Source: Actinacidiphila acidipaludis (lineage in GTDB: Bacteria > Actinomycetota > Actinomycetes > Streptomycetales > Streptomycetaceae). Taken from it: a DNA stretch of 64,000 nt. Position 1 is the stretch's first letter. Every line of letters starts with the position of its first letter. The notes beneath the pieces are model-generated. The model saw nothing but the letters and a program-made list of their open reading frames with translations, did not search any database and was not told the origin of the DNA. The position numbers were made by a program, and so were the translations under genes. Positions 36,225 through 44,067 of this stretch are shown here, in pieces. The DNA lies in assembly GCF_019890725.1 (NCBI RefSeq), contig NZ_JAINZZ010000002.1, positions 124,001 through 188,000 on the forward strand, read 5' to 3'.

Positions 36225-36503
36225 ATGATCGTGCGGATCATGGGGGAGGGCCAGGTGGAGCTCGACGACGCCCACCTCGCCGAGCTGAACACGCTGGACG
36301 ACGAACTGCTCACGGCCGTCGAGTCGGGTGACGAGGAGGGCTTCCGGCGCACGCTGGGGGCCCTGCTCGACGGGGTGCGGCGGCTGGGCAGGCCCCTGCC
36401 GGACGCCACCCTGGAGCCGTCCGGGCTGATCCTGCCCGCCGCGGACGCCACGCTCGACGAGGTCCGCAAGATGCTGCACGACGACGGGCTGATCCCGGGC
36501 TGA
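36225..36503 (+). CDS. pspAA: PspA-associated protein PspAA
   Basis: 92 residues. MIVRIMGEGQVELDDAHLAELNTLD and the C-terminal LDEVRKMLHDDGLIPG match the PspAA family, which accompanies pspA in actinobacteria and archaea. It probably modulates PspA, but the mechanism is not settled. GAGGAGG about 6 bases upstream supports the ATG. Same direction as pspA and probably the same transcript; a hairpin follows. Confidence 0.88.
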   Translation: MIVRIMGEGQVELDDAHLAELNTLDDELLTAVESGDEEGFRRTLGALLDGVRRLGRPLPDATLEPSGLILPAADATLDEVRKMLHDDGLIPG

Positions 36504-36546
36504 ACCCGGGCCGGCCGGGAGCTGATCCCGGCCGGACCGCCGCCGA

Positions 36547-36580
36547 CGAGCCGCCGGTCGCCGCGCAGGCCGGCGGCTCG
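36547..36580 (+). terminator. Hairpin terminator after pspAA
   Basis: 11-bp perfect stem (36547-36557 with 36570-36580) and a 12-base loop, 44 bases past the pspAA stop. It separates the psp genes from the two-component pair. Confidence 0.7.
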
Positions 36581-36720
36581 CGTCGTCCCCGGCCGCGTGA
36601 GGTCGCGTGGCGGGGTTCGGGCGGGGCTCGGCGACGGGGTCCCGTGACAGGGAGCCCCCGCAGCGGGGGTGGGGCACGGGGGTGCGGCCGGAGCGGGTCC
36701 GTCCCTTACCGTTGCCTACT

Positions 36721-38070
36721 GTGCAGTACCCCGCCCGGAAGGCGCTCACCGGCCCGTATCTCTGGCTGCGCGCCCACCAGAACACCGCCGACGCCGGTCT
36801 GGCCGCGGCGGCGTTCTCCGTGCTGCTGCTCGGCACGCTCGTCGGCGGGGCCGGCACCTACCGGCTGGGGCCGCTGGAGTGCGCCCTGGAGGCGCTGGCC
36901 TGCGCCTCGCTGACCGTGCGGCGCCGCTGGCCGTGGCCGGTGCTGCTCCTGACCTGCGGGCTGGGGGCGTGGTTCGTGGTGGTCAGCCCGGTCGACGGCC
37001 GGGTGCCGGTGGTGCTCGCGGTGGCCGTCGCCCTGTGCACCGTCGCCGTCCGCACCGACCGCCTCACCACCTGGACCACCGGGCTGGCCACCGGCGCCGG
37101 GCTGACCGGGCTCGCCATGGCCTTCGGGCCGGGCCCCTGGTACTGCCAGGCCAACTTCGCGCTGCTGGCCTGGGCCGGCATGGCCACCGCCGCCGGCGAC
37201 GCGGCCCGCAGCCGCAGGGAGTACGTCGCCGCCGTCGAGGAGCGCGCGGTGCGGGCCGAGCAGTCCCGCGAGGAGGAGGCCAAGCGGCGGGTCGCCGAGG
37301 AGCGGATGCGGATCGCCCGCGAGCTGCACGACGTCGTCGCCCATCACATCGCCCTGGTCAACGTGCAGGCGGGCGTCGCCGCCCACGTCATGGACAACCG
37401 GCCCGACCAGGCCAAGCAGGCGCTGGCGCACGTCCGGGAGGCCAGCCGCTCGGCGCTGGACGAGCTGCGGGCCACCGTCGGCCTGCTGCGGCAGTCCGGT
37501 GAGCCGGAGGCCCCGATGGAACCGGCCCCCGGGCTGGCGGTGCTCGACCAGCTGCTCGACGGTTTCCGCCGCGCCGGGCTGCGGATCGAGGTCGACTGCC
37601 AGGGCGACGGCGGCGGCGCGCTGCCGGCCAGCGTCGACCTGACGGCGTACCGGATCATCCAGGAGTCGCTGACCAACGTGCAGAAGCACGCCGGGCCGGA
37701 CGCCGGGGCCGTGGTCCGGATCAGCAAGGAGCCGAGCACCCTGGAACTCGTCGTGGACGACGACGGCGCGCCGGGCAGCGCGGCGTCGCTGCTGCCGCCG
37801 CCCTCCCTGCCGCGCCCGGCGGCGCCCGGGGGCGGCGAGTCCGTCGTCCCGCCCGGCGTGCCCTGCCCGGCGCCGTCGGCGGACACGGCGCTGTCCGGCG
37901 GGCACGGACTGCTCGGCATGCACGAACGGGCCAGCGCGCCCGGCGGAGTGTGCCGCACCGGCGCCCGGCCCGGCGGCGGCTTCCGGGTCTGGGTGCGGCT
38001 GCCGCTGTCCGCCCCGCCGCGCTCGCGCACCGTGAATCCGCGGCCCGCGGAAGGCGGGGTCTGCGGATGA
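36721..38070 (+). CDS. NarL/DesK-type sensor histidine kinase
   Basis: 449 residues. Four to five membrane helices in the N-terminal ~165 residues, little extracellular sequence, then a HisKA_3 helix with RIARELHDVVAHHIALV (phospho-acceptor His203) and a HATPase domain (TAYRIIQESLTNVQKHA N-box). The ATP-lid region is unusual: DDDGAPG in place of the usual DxGxG, followed by a Pro-rich insertion of about 45 residues before GGHGLLGMHERA. GTG 36721 is preferred; TTG 36712 is possible; neither has a clear ribosome-binding site. It is coupled by ATGA overlap to its regulator. Confidence 0.9.
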   Translation: MQYPARKALTGPYLWLRAHQNTADAGLAAAAFSVLLLGTLVGGAGTYRLGPLECALEALACASLTVRRRWPWPVLLLTCGLGAWFVVVSPVDGRVPVVLAVAVALCTVAVRTDRLTTWTTGLATGAGLTGLAMAFGPGPWYCQANFALLAWAGMATAAGDAARSRREYVAAVEERAVRAEQSREEEAKRRVAEERMRIARELHDVVAHHIALVNVQAGVAAHVMDNRPDQAKQALAHVREASRSALDELRATVGLLRQSGEPEAPMEPAPGLAVLDQLLDGFRRAGLRIEVDCQGDGGGALPASVDLTAYRIIQESLTNVQKHAGPDAGAVVRISKEPSTLELVVDDDGAPGSAASLLPPPSLPRPAAPGGGESVVPPGVPCPAPSADTALSGGHGLLGMHERASAPGGVCRTGARPGGGFRVWVRLPLSAPPRSRTVNPRPAEGGVCG

Positions 38071-38855
38071 GCGGGCAGGGCGGCGACGCGCGGGACCGCG
38101 CCGGGCGGACCGCGGACCGGGACCGCGACGGACAGGACGCGGACCGGGAGCTGATTCCGGCCCCGGCCGGCGAGCCGGAGTCGCTGCGGGTGGTGATCGC
38201 CGACGACCAGGCGCTGATGCGCGGCGCGCTGCGGATGCTGGTGGAGTCCGAGCCCGACCTGGAGGTCGTCGGCGAGGCGGTGGACGGCGCCGAGGCGGTG
38301 GCGCTGGCCCGGTCCCACCACCCCGACGTGGTGCTGATGGACATCCGCATGCCCGGCACCGATGGGATAGCCGCCACCCGGCAGATCACCGCGGACCCGG
38401 CGCTCACCGGCACCGCCGTGCTGGTGCTGACCACCTTCGAGGCCGACGAGTACGTCGTGCGGGCGATCACCGCGGGCGCGGCCGGCTTCCTCGGCAAGGG
38501 CGCCGAGCCGCACGAACTGCTGTGCGCGATACGGACGGTGGCCCGCGGCGAGGCGCTGCTGTCGCCGGCCGCGACGAAGAGCCTGATCGCCCGGTTCGTC
38601 GCCCAGCAGCACGGCGACGGCGGCCCGCCGCGCGCGGTGCCCGGGCTGGAGGCGCTGACCGTACGGGAACGCGAGGTGCTGGTCGAGGTGGCGGGCGGCC
38701 TGTCCAACGACGCGATAGCCGAACGGCTCGGCGTCAGCCCGCTCACCGTGAAGACGCACATCAACCACACCATGGCCAAGCTCGCCGCCCGCGACCGCGC
38801 CCAACTGGTCGTCGCCGCCTACGAGTCGGGGCTGGTGCGCCCGCAGCCGCGCTGA
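38067..38855 (+). CDS. NarL/LuxR-family response regulator
   Basis: 262 residues. A charged N-terminal extension of ~40 residues precedes the receiver domain (VVIADDQALMRG; phospho-acceptor Asp92 in VVLMDIRMPG; TTFEADEYVVRA). The usual receiver lysine is present in FLGKGAEP. The C-terminal HTH has LTVREREVLVEVAGGLSNDAIAERLGVSPLTVKTH split between the two LuxR helices. It overlaps the kinase gene by 4 bases, so the two form a pair. Their position beside pspA hints at envelope sensing, by inference only. Confidence 0.95.
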   Translation: MSGQGGDARDRAGRTADRDRDGQDADRELIPAPAGEPESLRVVIADDQALMRGALRMLVESEPDLEVVGEAVDGAEAVALARSHHPDVVLMDIRMPGTDGIAATRQITADPALTGTAVLVLTTFEADEYVVRAITAGAAGFLGKGAEPHELLCAIRTVARGEALLSPAATKSLIARFVAQQHGDGGPPRAVPGLEALTVREREVLVEVAGGLSNDAIAERLGVSPLTVKTHINHTMAKLAARDRAQLVVAAYESGLVRPQPR

Positions 38856-38906
38856 CGCTCACGTTCGCTGGACGTGCGAGCCCCGGCCGTCGGCGGCCGG
38901 TGATCC

Positions 38907-38956
38907 CCTTCTTCGTTCCCGGTTCCCCGTTCCGCCTTCTTCGTTCCCGGTTCCCC
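38907..38956. repeat. 22-bp direct repeat in convergent gap
   Basis: The same 22 bases (pyrimidine-rich, ending GTTCCCGGTTCCCC) occur at 38907-38928 and 38935-38956 with 6 bases between them. They lie in the gap between the converging response-regulator and GNAT genes. Confidence 0.9.
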
Positions 38957-38971
38957 CTTCCCGCGTGCTGG

Positions 38972-39877
38972 TCACAGGAACGACGGCGACGGCAGGTACG
39001 GGTTCGGGGGCCGCATGCCGCGCAGGCACACATAACCGGCGTTGGAGACGGTGAGTCCGGCGGCGATCCCGACGTCGACCGCCCACTCCTGCTCGGCCGT
39101 CAGGCCCGGCACCCGTACCGGGCGGCCCTGCGGCATCGTCAGCAGCGCGGCGGTCAGCAGCCGGGTGGCCAGCCGGCGCGAGGTGGCCGCGAGGAGTTCC
39201 ACCCCGTCGTCGCGTGCGTAGCAGTAGCCGCTGCCCGCCAGGTCGTCCACCACCAGCAGCCGGTGGTGGCGCCGGAGTTCATCGTGGTCGGGACCGTGGG
39301 CGCCGCCGCGGGTGCGGCGGTCCACGGAGTCCATCATGTCCTGGCTGCGGTCGGTACCCGGGTGGACGGCGCCGTCCAGCGGGGCCAGTCCCGTCGGGTC
39401 GACGGCACCGCTGAGCACCATCGCGGGGTGCAGCGTGAACCCGGCCCGGCGGCAGGTGCGGGCGGCCACCGGGTGCGGCGGAGCGCAGATCACCCCGCGC
39501 AGACAGGCCTGTCCGTGCACCATCGCGCGGGCCATCAGGGCCTTGCCGACGCCCTTGCCCTGCGCGCCGGGCAGCACCGCCAGCAGCGACATGCCCCAGG
39601 TGCCCTCGCGCCGGGACGACAGCACCGCGCCGATCGGGCCGGTCTCCTCGTCCTGGGCGATCCAGCAGCCGCCCGGATCGGTTCTGGCCAGGTGCCGGTG
39701 ACGGCCGCGGAGCCGGGCGGCCTCCGCGCCGGCCGGGTCACCGGCGGCCGGGTCGCCGCCGGTGCCCGCGCCGGGCGCGTCGCCCGGGAGTGTGCGCGAG
39801 GCGCCGAGGGCGGCGGCAGAGATCACCCGCACGACCTCGGCGTCCTCCTCGTCGTCACGGACGGGTCGAAGGATCAC
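38972..39877 (-). CDS. GNAT-family acetyltransferase with C-terminal extra domain
   Basis: 301 residues. The N-terminal GNAT domain has LLAVLPGAQGKGVGKALM (acetyl-CoA motif A) and is split by a Gly/Ala/Pro-rich insertion at about 30-55. The second half (about 150-301) resembles a further acyltransferase-like fold with LLAATSRRLATRLLTAALL. Substrate is unknown. The GTG at 39877 opens with VILRPVRDDEEDAEVVRV. Upstream lies nadA, same direction, 22 bases apart, so the two are probably co-transcribed. Confidence 0.85.
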   Translation of the reverse strand: MILRPVRDDEEDAEVVRVISAAALGASRTLPGDAPGAGTGGDPAAGDPAGAEAARLRGRHRHLARTDPGGCWIAQDEETGPIGAVLSSRREGTWGMSLLAVLPGAQGKGVGKALMARAMVHGQACLRGVICAPPHPVAARTCRRAGFTLHPAMVLSGAVDPTGLAPLDGAVHPGTDRSQDMMDSVDRRTRGGAHGPDHDELRRHHRLLVVDDLAGSGYCYARDDGVELLAATSRRLATRLLTAALLTMPQGRPVRVPGLTAEQEWAVDVGIAAGLTVSNAGYVCLRGMRPPNPYLPSPSFL

Positions 39878-39899
39878 CGATCCATCATTGCCCGCCGCC

Positions 39900-41084
39900 C
39901 TACGGCAGGGCCAGCATCTGCTCCAGTGCCAGCTTCGCGAAGTGCTCGGTCTCGGCGTCCACTTGGATGCGGTTGACCGGCTTGCCGTCGGCCAGTGACT
40001 CCAGCGCCCACACCAGGTGCGGCAGGTCGATCCGGTTCATGGTCGAGCAGAAGCAGACGGTCCTGTCGAGGAACACGATCGTCTTGTCGGGGTGCGCCTT
40101 GGCCAGCCGCCGCACCAGGTTGAGCTCGGTGCCGATCGCCCAGCTCGAACCGGCGGGCGCCTCGTCCAGCATCTTGATGATGTGCTCGGTGGAGCCGACG
40201 TGGTCCGCGGCGCTGACCACTTCGTGCTTGCACTCTGGGTGCACCAGGACGTTGACGCCGGGGATGCGGGCGCGGACGTCCTCGACCGAGTCCAGCGAGA
40301 ACCGGCCGTGCACCGAGCAGTGGCCGCGCCACAGGATCATCTTGGCCGCGCGCAGTTCCTCGGCGGTCAGCCCGCCGCCGGGCTTGTGCGGGTTGTAGAC
40401 GACGCAGTCCTCCAGCGAGAACCCCATCTCGCGCACCGCGGTGTTGCGGCCCAGGTGCTGGTCGGGCAGGAAGAGCACCTTCTCGCCCTTGGAGAACGCC
40501 CACTCCAGGGCGCGCCGGGCGTTGGAGGAGGTGCAGATCGTGCCGCCGTGGCGGCCGGTGAACGCCTTGATGTCCGCCGAGGAGTTCATGTACGAGACGG
40601 GCACCACGGTGTCGGCGACGCCGGCCTCGGTGAGCACGTCCCAGCACTCGGCGACCTGCTCTGCGGTGGCCATGTCGGCCATCGAGCAGCCCGCCGCCAG
40701 GTCGGGCAGGATCACCTGCTGGCGGTCCGAGGTGAGGATGTCGGCCGACTCGGCCATGAAGTGGACGCCGCAGAAGACGATGTACTCCGCGTCCGGCGCG
40801 GCGGCCGCGTCCCGCGCGAGCTTGAAGGAGTCACCGGTCACGTCCGCGAACTCGATGACCTCGTCGCGCTGGTAGTGGTGGCCGAGGATGAAGACCTTGC
40901 TGCCGAGCCGGGCCTTGGCGGCGCGGGCGCGTTCGACGAGGTCGGGGTCGGACGGCGCGGGCAGGTCCCCGGGGCAGTCGACGCCGCGCTCGCTGCGCGG
41001 GTCGGACTCGCGGCCGAGCAGCAGCAGGGCGAGGGGCGTCGGCTGGACGTCCAGCGGGTCGATCGGCGTTTGCGTGGTGGTCAC
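39900..41084 (-). CDS. nadA: Quinolinate synthase
   Basis: Condenses iminoaspartate with dihydroxyacetone phosphate to quinolinate for de novo NAD synthesis; needs a 4Fe-4S cluster. 394 residues, the long actinobacterial type. Candidate cluster cysteines are in VFCGVHFMAESAD, HPECKHEV and CFCSTMNRIDLPHL. GHHYQRDEV near residue 70 is a family substrate motif. nadB and nadC are not in the window. GTG 41084, with only weak AAGGG upstream. It diverges from erpA across a 292-base gap with palindromes, giving a functional link since ErpA supplies Fe-S clusters. Confidence 0.97.
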   Translation of the reverse strand: MTTTQTPIDPLDVQPTPLALLLLGRESDPRSERGVDCPGDLPAPSDPDLVERARAAKARLGSKVFILGHHYQRDEVIEFADVTGDSFKLARDAAAAPDAEYIVFCGVHFMAESADILTSDRQQVILPDLAAGCSMADMATAEQVAECWDVLTEAGVADTVVPVSYMNSSADIKAFTGRHGGTICTSSNARRALEWAFSKGEKVLFLPDQHLGRNTAVREMGFSLEDCVVYNPHKPGGGLTAEELRAAKMILWRGHCSVHGRFSLDSVEDVRARIPGVNVLVHPECKHEVVSAADHVGSTEHIIKMLDEAPAGSSWAIGTELNLVRRLAKAHPDKTIVFLDRTVCFCSTMNRIDLPHLVWALESLADGKPVNRIQVDAETEHFAKLALEQMLALP

Positions 41085-41132
41085 GGGCCCGTAGCCCTTT
41101 CTTTGCGGCGCAGACCTTTTCGTCTACTTGAC

Positions 41133-41191
41133 GCTATCTATCATAGCCCGTTCGTGTCAGATTGACGATGGGGGTCGCGTCACTGTGACGC
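41133..41191. promoter_or_regulatory. Two palindromic operator candidates between nadA and erpA
   Basis: GCTAT-N5-ATAGC at 41133-41147 and a perfect 15-base palindrome GCGTCAC-T-GTGACGC at 41177-41191, in the 292-base divergent gap. Both sit 48-110 bases before nadA and 185-245 before erpA. The binding proteins are not identifiable by eye. Confidence 0.5.
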
Positions 41192-41376
41192 ATTCGCCGG
41201 GGACGGGCCGCGCGAGCGGACGGCTGCACCTTGCGGGCGTGTGCGAGCATGGAGGAGACAGGTCACCGCGGACGCGGCCGACCCGCCGCACGAAGCCGCA
41301 TGGTGCGGAATGAATCCGAGCGGGTACCGGTTAGCCATCGGTAGCCAGCAGTCCGTACAACCCGGGAGTGAAGCAG

Positions 41377-41730
41377 ATGACGGTTCAGGACGAGACCACC
41401 ACGAGCGAGGGCATCCTCCTGTCCGACGCCGCCGCCGCCAAGGTGAAGAACCTGCTGGAGCAGGAAGGCCGCGAGGACCTCGCGCTGCGTGTCGCCGTCC
41501 AGCCCGGCGGCTGCTCGGGCCTGCGTTACCAGCTGTTCTTCGACGAGCGTTCCCTCGACGGCGACGTCGTGAAGGAGTTCGGCGGGGTCAAGGTCGTCAC
41601 CGACCGGATGAGCGCCCCCTACCTGGGCGGCGCCTCCATCGACTTCGTCGACACCATCGAGAAGCAGGGCTTCACGATCGACAACCCCAACGCCACGGGC
41701 TCCTGCGCCTGCGGCGACTCCTTCCACTGA
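41377..41730 (+). CDS. erpA: Iron-sulfur cluster insertion protein ErpA (HesB/IscA family)
   Basis: A-type carrier that hands Fe-S clusters to apo-enzymes. 117 residues. The three conserved cysteines are present: GGCSGLRY in the middle and SCACGDSF at the end. ATG 41377 is preferred, with GGGAG 8 bases upstream; an in-frame GTG at 41368 lies between them. The last codons, TTC CAC TGA, are the first unit of a 9-bp tandem repeat. Likely clients here include NadA, LipA and the Rieske protein QcrA (inference). Confidence 0.94.
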   Translation: MTVQDETTTSEGILLSDAAAAKVKNLLEQEGREDLALRVAVQPGGCSGLRYQLFFDERSLDGDVVKEFGGVKVVTDRMSAPYLGGASIDFVDTIEKQGFTIDNPNATGSCACGDSFH

Positions 41731-41792
41731 TTCCACTGATTCCACTGATTCCACGGGTTCCCCTGGTCCCCTGGTTCCACGGATTCCAGCGA
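41722..41792 (+). repeat. 9-bp tandem repeat starting at the erpA stop codon
   Basis: TTCCACTGA occurs three times exactly (41722-41748), followed by five degenerate copies, one of them 8 bases long, to 41792. The first copy is the Phe-His-stop end of erpA. Confidence 0.92.
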
Positions 41793-41799
41793 GAAGGAC

Positions 41800-41825
41800 G
41801 GCCCCCCTGCTCCGGCCGGGGGGCC
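41800..41825 (+). terminator. GC-only hairpin after erpA
   Basis: 8-bp stem of G/C pairs (41800-41807 with 41818-41825), just after the tandem repeat. It probably ends the erpA transcript. Confidence 0.6.
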
Positions 41826-41858
41826 CGCGTGTACCGCCGCGACGGCGGCAGAGCATAC

Positions 41859-41893
41859 GAAGCGGCGGCACCCCCACCAGGTGCCGCCGCTTC
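41859..41893. terminator. Bidirectional hairpin terminator
   Basis: Perfect 14-bp stem (41859-41872 with 41880-41893) and a 7-base loop, 15 bases past the stop of the leftward gene and downstream of erpA. Confidence 0.85.
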
Positions 41894-41907
41894 TCATCGG
41901 CAGCCGG

Positions 41908-43599
41908 TCACTGTCCCCTGACCGGCTGCCCGTCCGTGGCGTCGACCACTGTCCTGCTACCCAGCGGCTGCTTGAGCGTCACCTGAACGGTGAGGGTCTT
42001 CTCGATCATCGGGCACACCTTGCCGGGCTTGGCCGGCTCCTCGGAGACCCGCACCTTCACCTGCGTGGCCGTCTCGTCGGCGGAGCCGTGGTACGTGCCG
42101 CACAGCCCGCCCCAGAACACCAGCGTCAGCGTGCTGCCCTTCGCCTGGTAGGCGGTGGCCTCCACCGGATGGGGCGCCCGGGGGTCGGCCGGCTGGCCGG
42201 GGCCGGTCCGCACCGGCCCGCCCGGGTTCACCGGCGTCACCGGCACCGACGTCACCCCGCCGCCGGAGGTGATGTACTTCGGGTCGACCGCCGGCTGGGC
42301 CACCACCGAGGTCGCCTTCACCCCGGCCTGGGCCGTGTCGAAGAGCCAGGACGGCACCAGCGTCTGGGTCCCGTTCACGAACTGCGTGGACAGCCCGAAG
42401 GAGGCGCCGCGCACCTGCACCGGGTGCGGGTTGCGGGGGAGGCACGGCACGGTGCGCGGCAGTGCGTGGTTGCCGCTGGTGCCGGGGGCGAGCGGCGTCA
42501 TCGTGGGCACCGGCAGCCGGCACGACGTGGGGCCGTCCGGGTGAGCCACGGCTCCCGCGTTCAGTTCTTTCAGCGCGGCCGCCGCGCTCACCACCGGGTA
42601 GGTCGCGCCCTTGCCGAGCGGTGAGAGCCGTCCGTTCGCCAGCGTGATGCGGCCGTCGGCGCCGACCTGCGCGGTGGTGGCCCAGCCGTGGGTGGGCAGG
42701 CCGCCGAGTACCGGGTCCGCCTCGACCGTGCGCAGGGAGCCGACCGTCCGGGACGCGTCGGTCCGGGCGCCGGACAGCCCGAGCCCGGCCAGCAGCGGCT
42801 GGACCGACCGCAGCGCCGCCTGCTCGGACACCGGCGGGGTGCTGCCCGTGGTCGCGGTCGTCCCGCTCGACGAGCTGTTCGAGCTGCTGGAGTCGCCAGA
42901 GCTGTCTGAGCCGTTCGAGTTGCCCGGGGAGCCGGGGGAGCCCGTCGAACCGCCGGAGGGCGCCATCGTCCCGCCGCCGGACTGCTGGATCGTCCGGTCC
43001 GGGTGGGCCATCGTGGGCGGCGCGCCGAACCGGGTGTACACCCAGCTGCCCGGCGCGTCCTTGCCGACCATCAGGCTGGGGCCGCCGCCGTCCACCGTGC
43101 CGCCCACCCGCCAGGTGCCGCCGACGGTGGTGACCGGCCCGCTGACCCCGAGCACGGTGGCCAGGTGCTGGACCGCGGCCTGGTCGATCCCGCCGGACGG
43201 CTTCCACACCGGTGCGGACGAGGGTCCGCCCGGGAGCGTCCCGGTGAGCTGGTAGGTGTCTCCGCTGTCCGCGGGGGAGGTGCCGGACGCGCTGTCGCCC
43301 GAGACGGACGCCGACACGCCCGGGCCGTCGAACCGCAGCGGCTGCGGCGCGCTCTGGCTCGCCTTGGCGTCGTCGCCCCCGCCGCCGGACGCCGCCGCCC
43401 AGTAGGCGCCACCGCCTCCGGCGAGCAGCACCGCCGCGGCCACCGCAGCGACGGTCAGGCGCGACCGGTGCGCGGGCCGGTCCTGCGGGTGCTCGCGTGC
43501 GGTGTCGCCGCCGCGGTCGGCGGCGGCGGGCTGTGCGGCGTCCTGACCCGGGTCGTGACTCGGCTCGTCGCTGTTCTGGTCGTGGCGCTCGGTGCTCAC
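41908..43599 (-). CDS. Large membrane-anchored protein of unknown function
   Basis: 563 residues. A hydrophilic, Asp/Gln-rich cytosolic N-terminus (~45 residues) precedes one membrane helix (about 49-70, LTVAAVAAAVLLAGGGGAYW), then an exported region. A Ser/Gly/Asn-rich linker (about 205-255) divides two halves. Four cysteines in the outer part (SCRLPVP, VPCLPRN, GLCGTYHG, KVCPMIE) may form disulfides. I do not recognise a catalytic motif. It is conserved in Streptomyces at this place as far as I recall. GTG 43599. The small gene upstream has the same direction. Confidence 0.78.
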   Translation of the reverse strand: MSTERHDQNSDEPSHDPGQDAAQPAAADRGGDTAREHPQDRPAHRSRLTVAAVAAAVLLAGGGGAYWAAASGGGGDDAKASQSAPQPLRFDGPGVSASVSGDSASGTSPADSGDTYQLTGTLPGGPSSAPVWKPSGGIDQAAVQHLATVLGVSGPVTTVGGTWRVGGTVDGGGPSLMVGKDAPGSWVYTRFGAPPTMAHPDRTIQQSGGGTMAPSGGSTGSPGSPGNSNGSDSSGDSSSSNSSSSGTTATTGSTPPVSEQAALRSVQPLLAGLGLSGARTDASRTVGSLRTVEADPVLGGLPTHGWATTAQVGADGRITLANGRLSPLGKGATYPVVSAAAALKELNAGAVAHPDGPTSCRLPVPTMTPLAPGTSGNHALPRTVPCLPRNPHPVQVRGASFGLSTQFVNGTQTLVPSWLFDTAQAGVKATSVVAQPAVDPKYITSGGGVTSVPVTPVNPGGPVRTGPGQPADPRAPHPVEATAYQAKGSTLTLVFWGGLCGTYHGSADETATQVKVRVSEEPAKPGKVCPMIEKTLTVQVTLKQPLGSRTVVDATDGQPVRGQ

Positions 43600-43737
43600 C
43601 GCGTACTCCTTCGGCTCCGTTACCGTCAGGTGCCGATGTGACGCGGCAGCCCGCGATCCGGTTCCGCTCCCCGGCGCGACCCCCGCCGCGGCGGGCCGGT
43701 CGTGTCCTGAAGCCGACGGCGCGGGCCGGTGACGCGG

Positions 43738-43965
43738 TCAGCCGCCGTAGTCCGCCATGGCGCTCACGGCGTGCGCCGAGGCCTCCGGGACGGTGATGCC
43801 GTGCAGGCTCGCCGCGGTCGCGGCAGCGCCGGCCGCCTGCTGCGGGGCCGGGGCCCGCCAGCGTGCCGCCATCCGGCGGCAGTCGCCGATCAGCTCCTCG
43901 AGCGATTCCCCGGCTTCGCCGAGTGGTGCGGAGGGAAGAACGAGTGGCAGCTTGGTGTCGCCCAT
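43738..43965 (-). CDS. Small conserved hypothetical protein
   Basis: 75 residues (MGDTKLPLVLPSAPLGEAGE...), Ala-rich in the second half, no membrane helix, no signal. It contains CRRMAARW in the middle. The ATG at 43965 is unambiguous, though no strong ribosome-binding site is visible. It is divergent from the PfkB kinase and upstream of the 563-residue membrane protein gene. Function is unknown. Confidence 0.7.
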   Translation of the reverse strand: MGDTKLPLVLPSAPLGEAGESLEELIGDCRRMAARWRAPAPQQAAGAAATAASLHGITVPEASAHAVSAMADYGG

Positions 43966-44067
43966 AAGTCGACCCTAGGCACGCGGCACGCAAGGAGATA
44001 GCCCTACTATCGGGTAGTTTCAGCGTGTCCGCCCCATCGCCCCCCGACCTCCCAGGAGTCCGCCGCC

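Noticed and set aside
41722-41792. CRISPR-like repeat after erpA
   Set aside because: The unit is 9 bases with no spacers; it is a simple tandem repeat.
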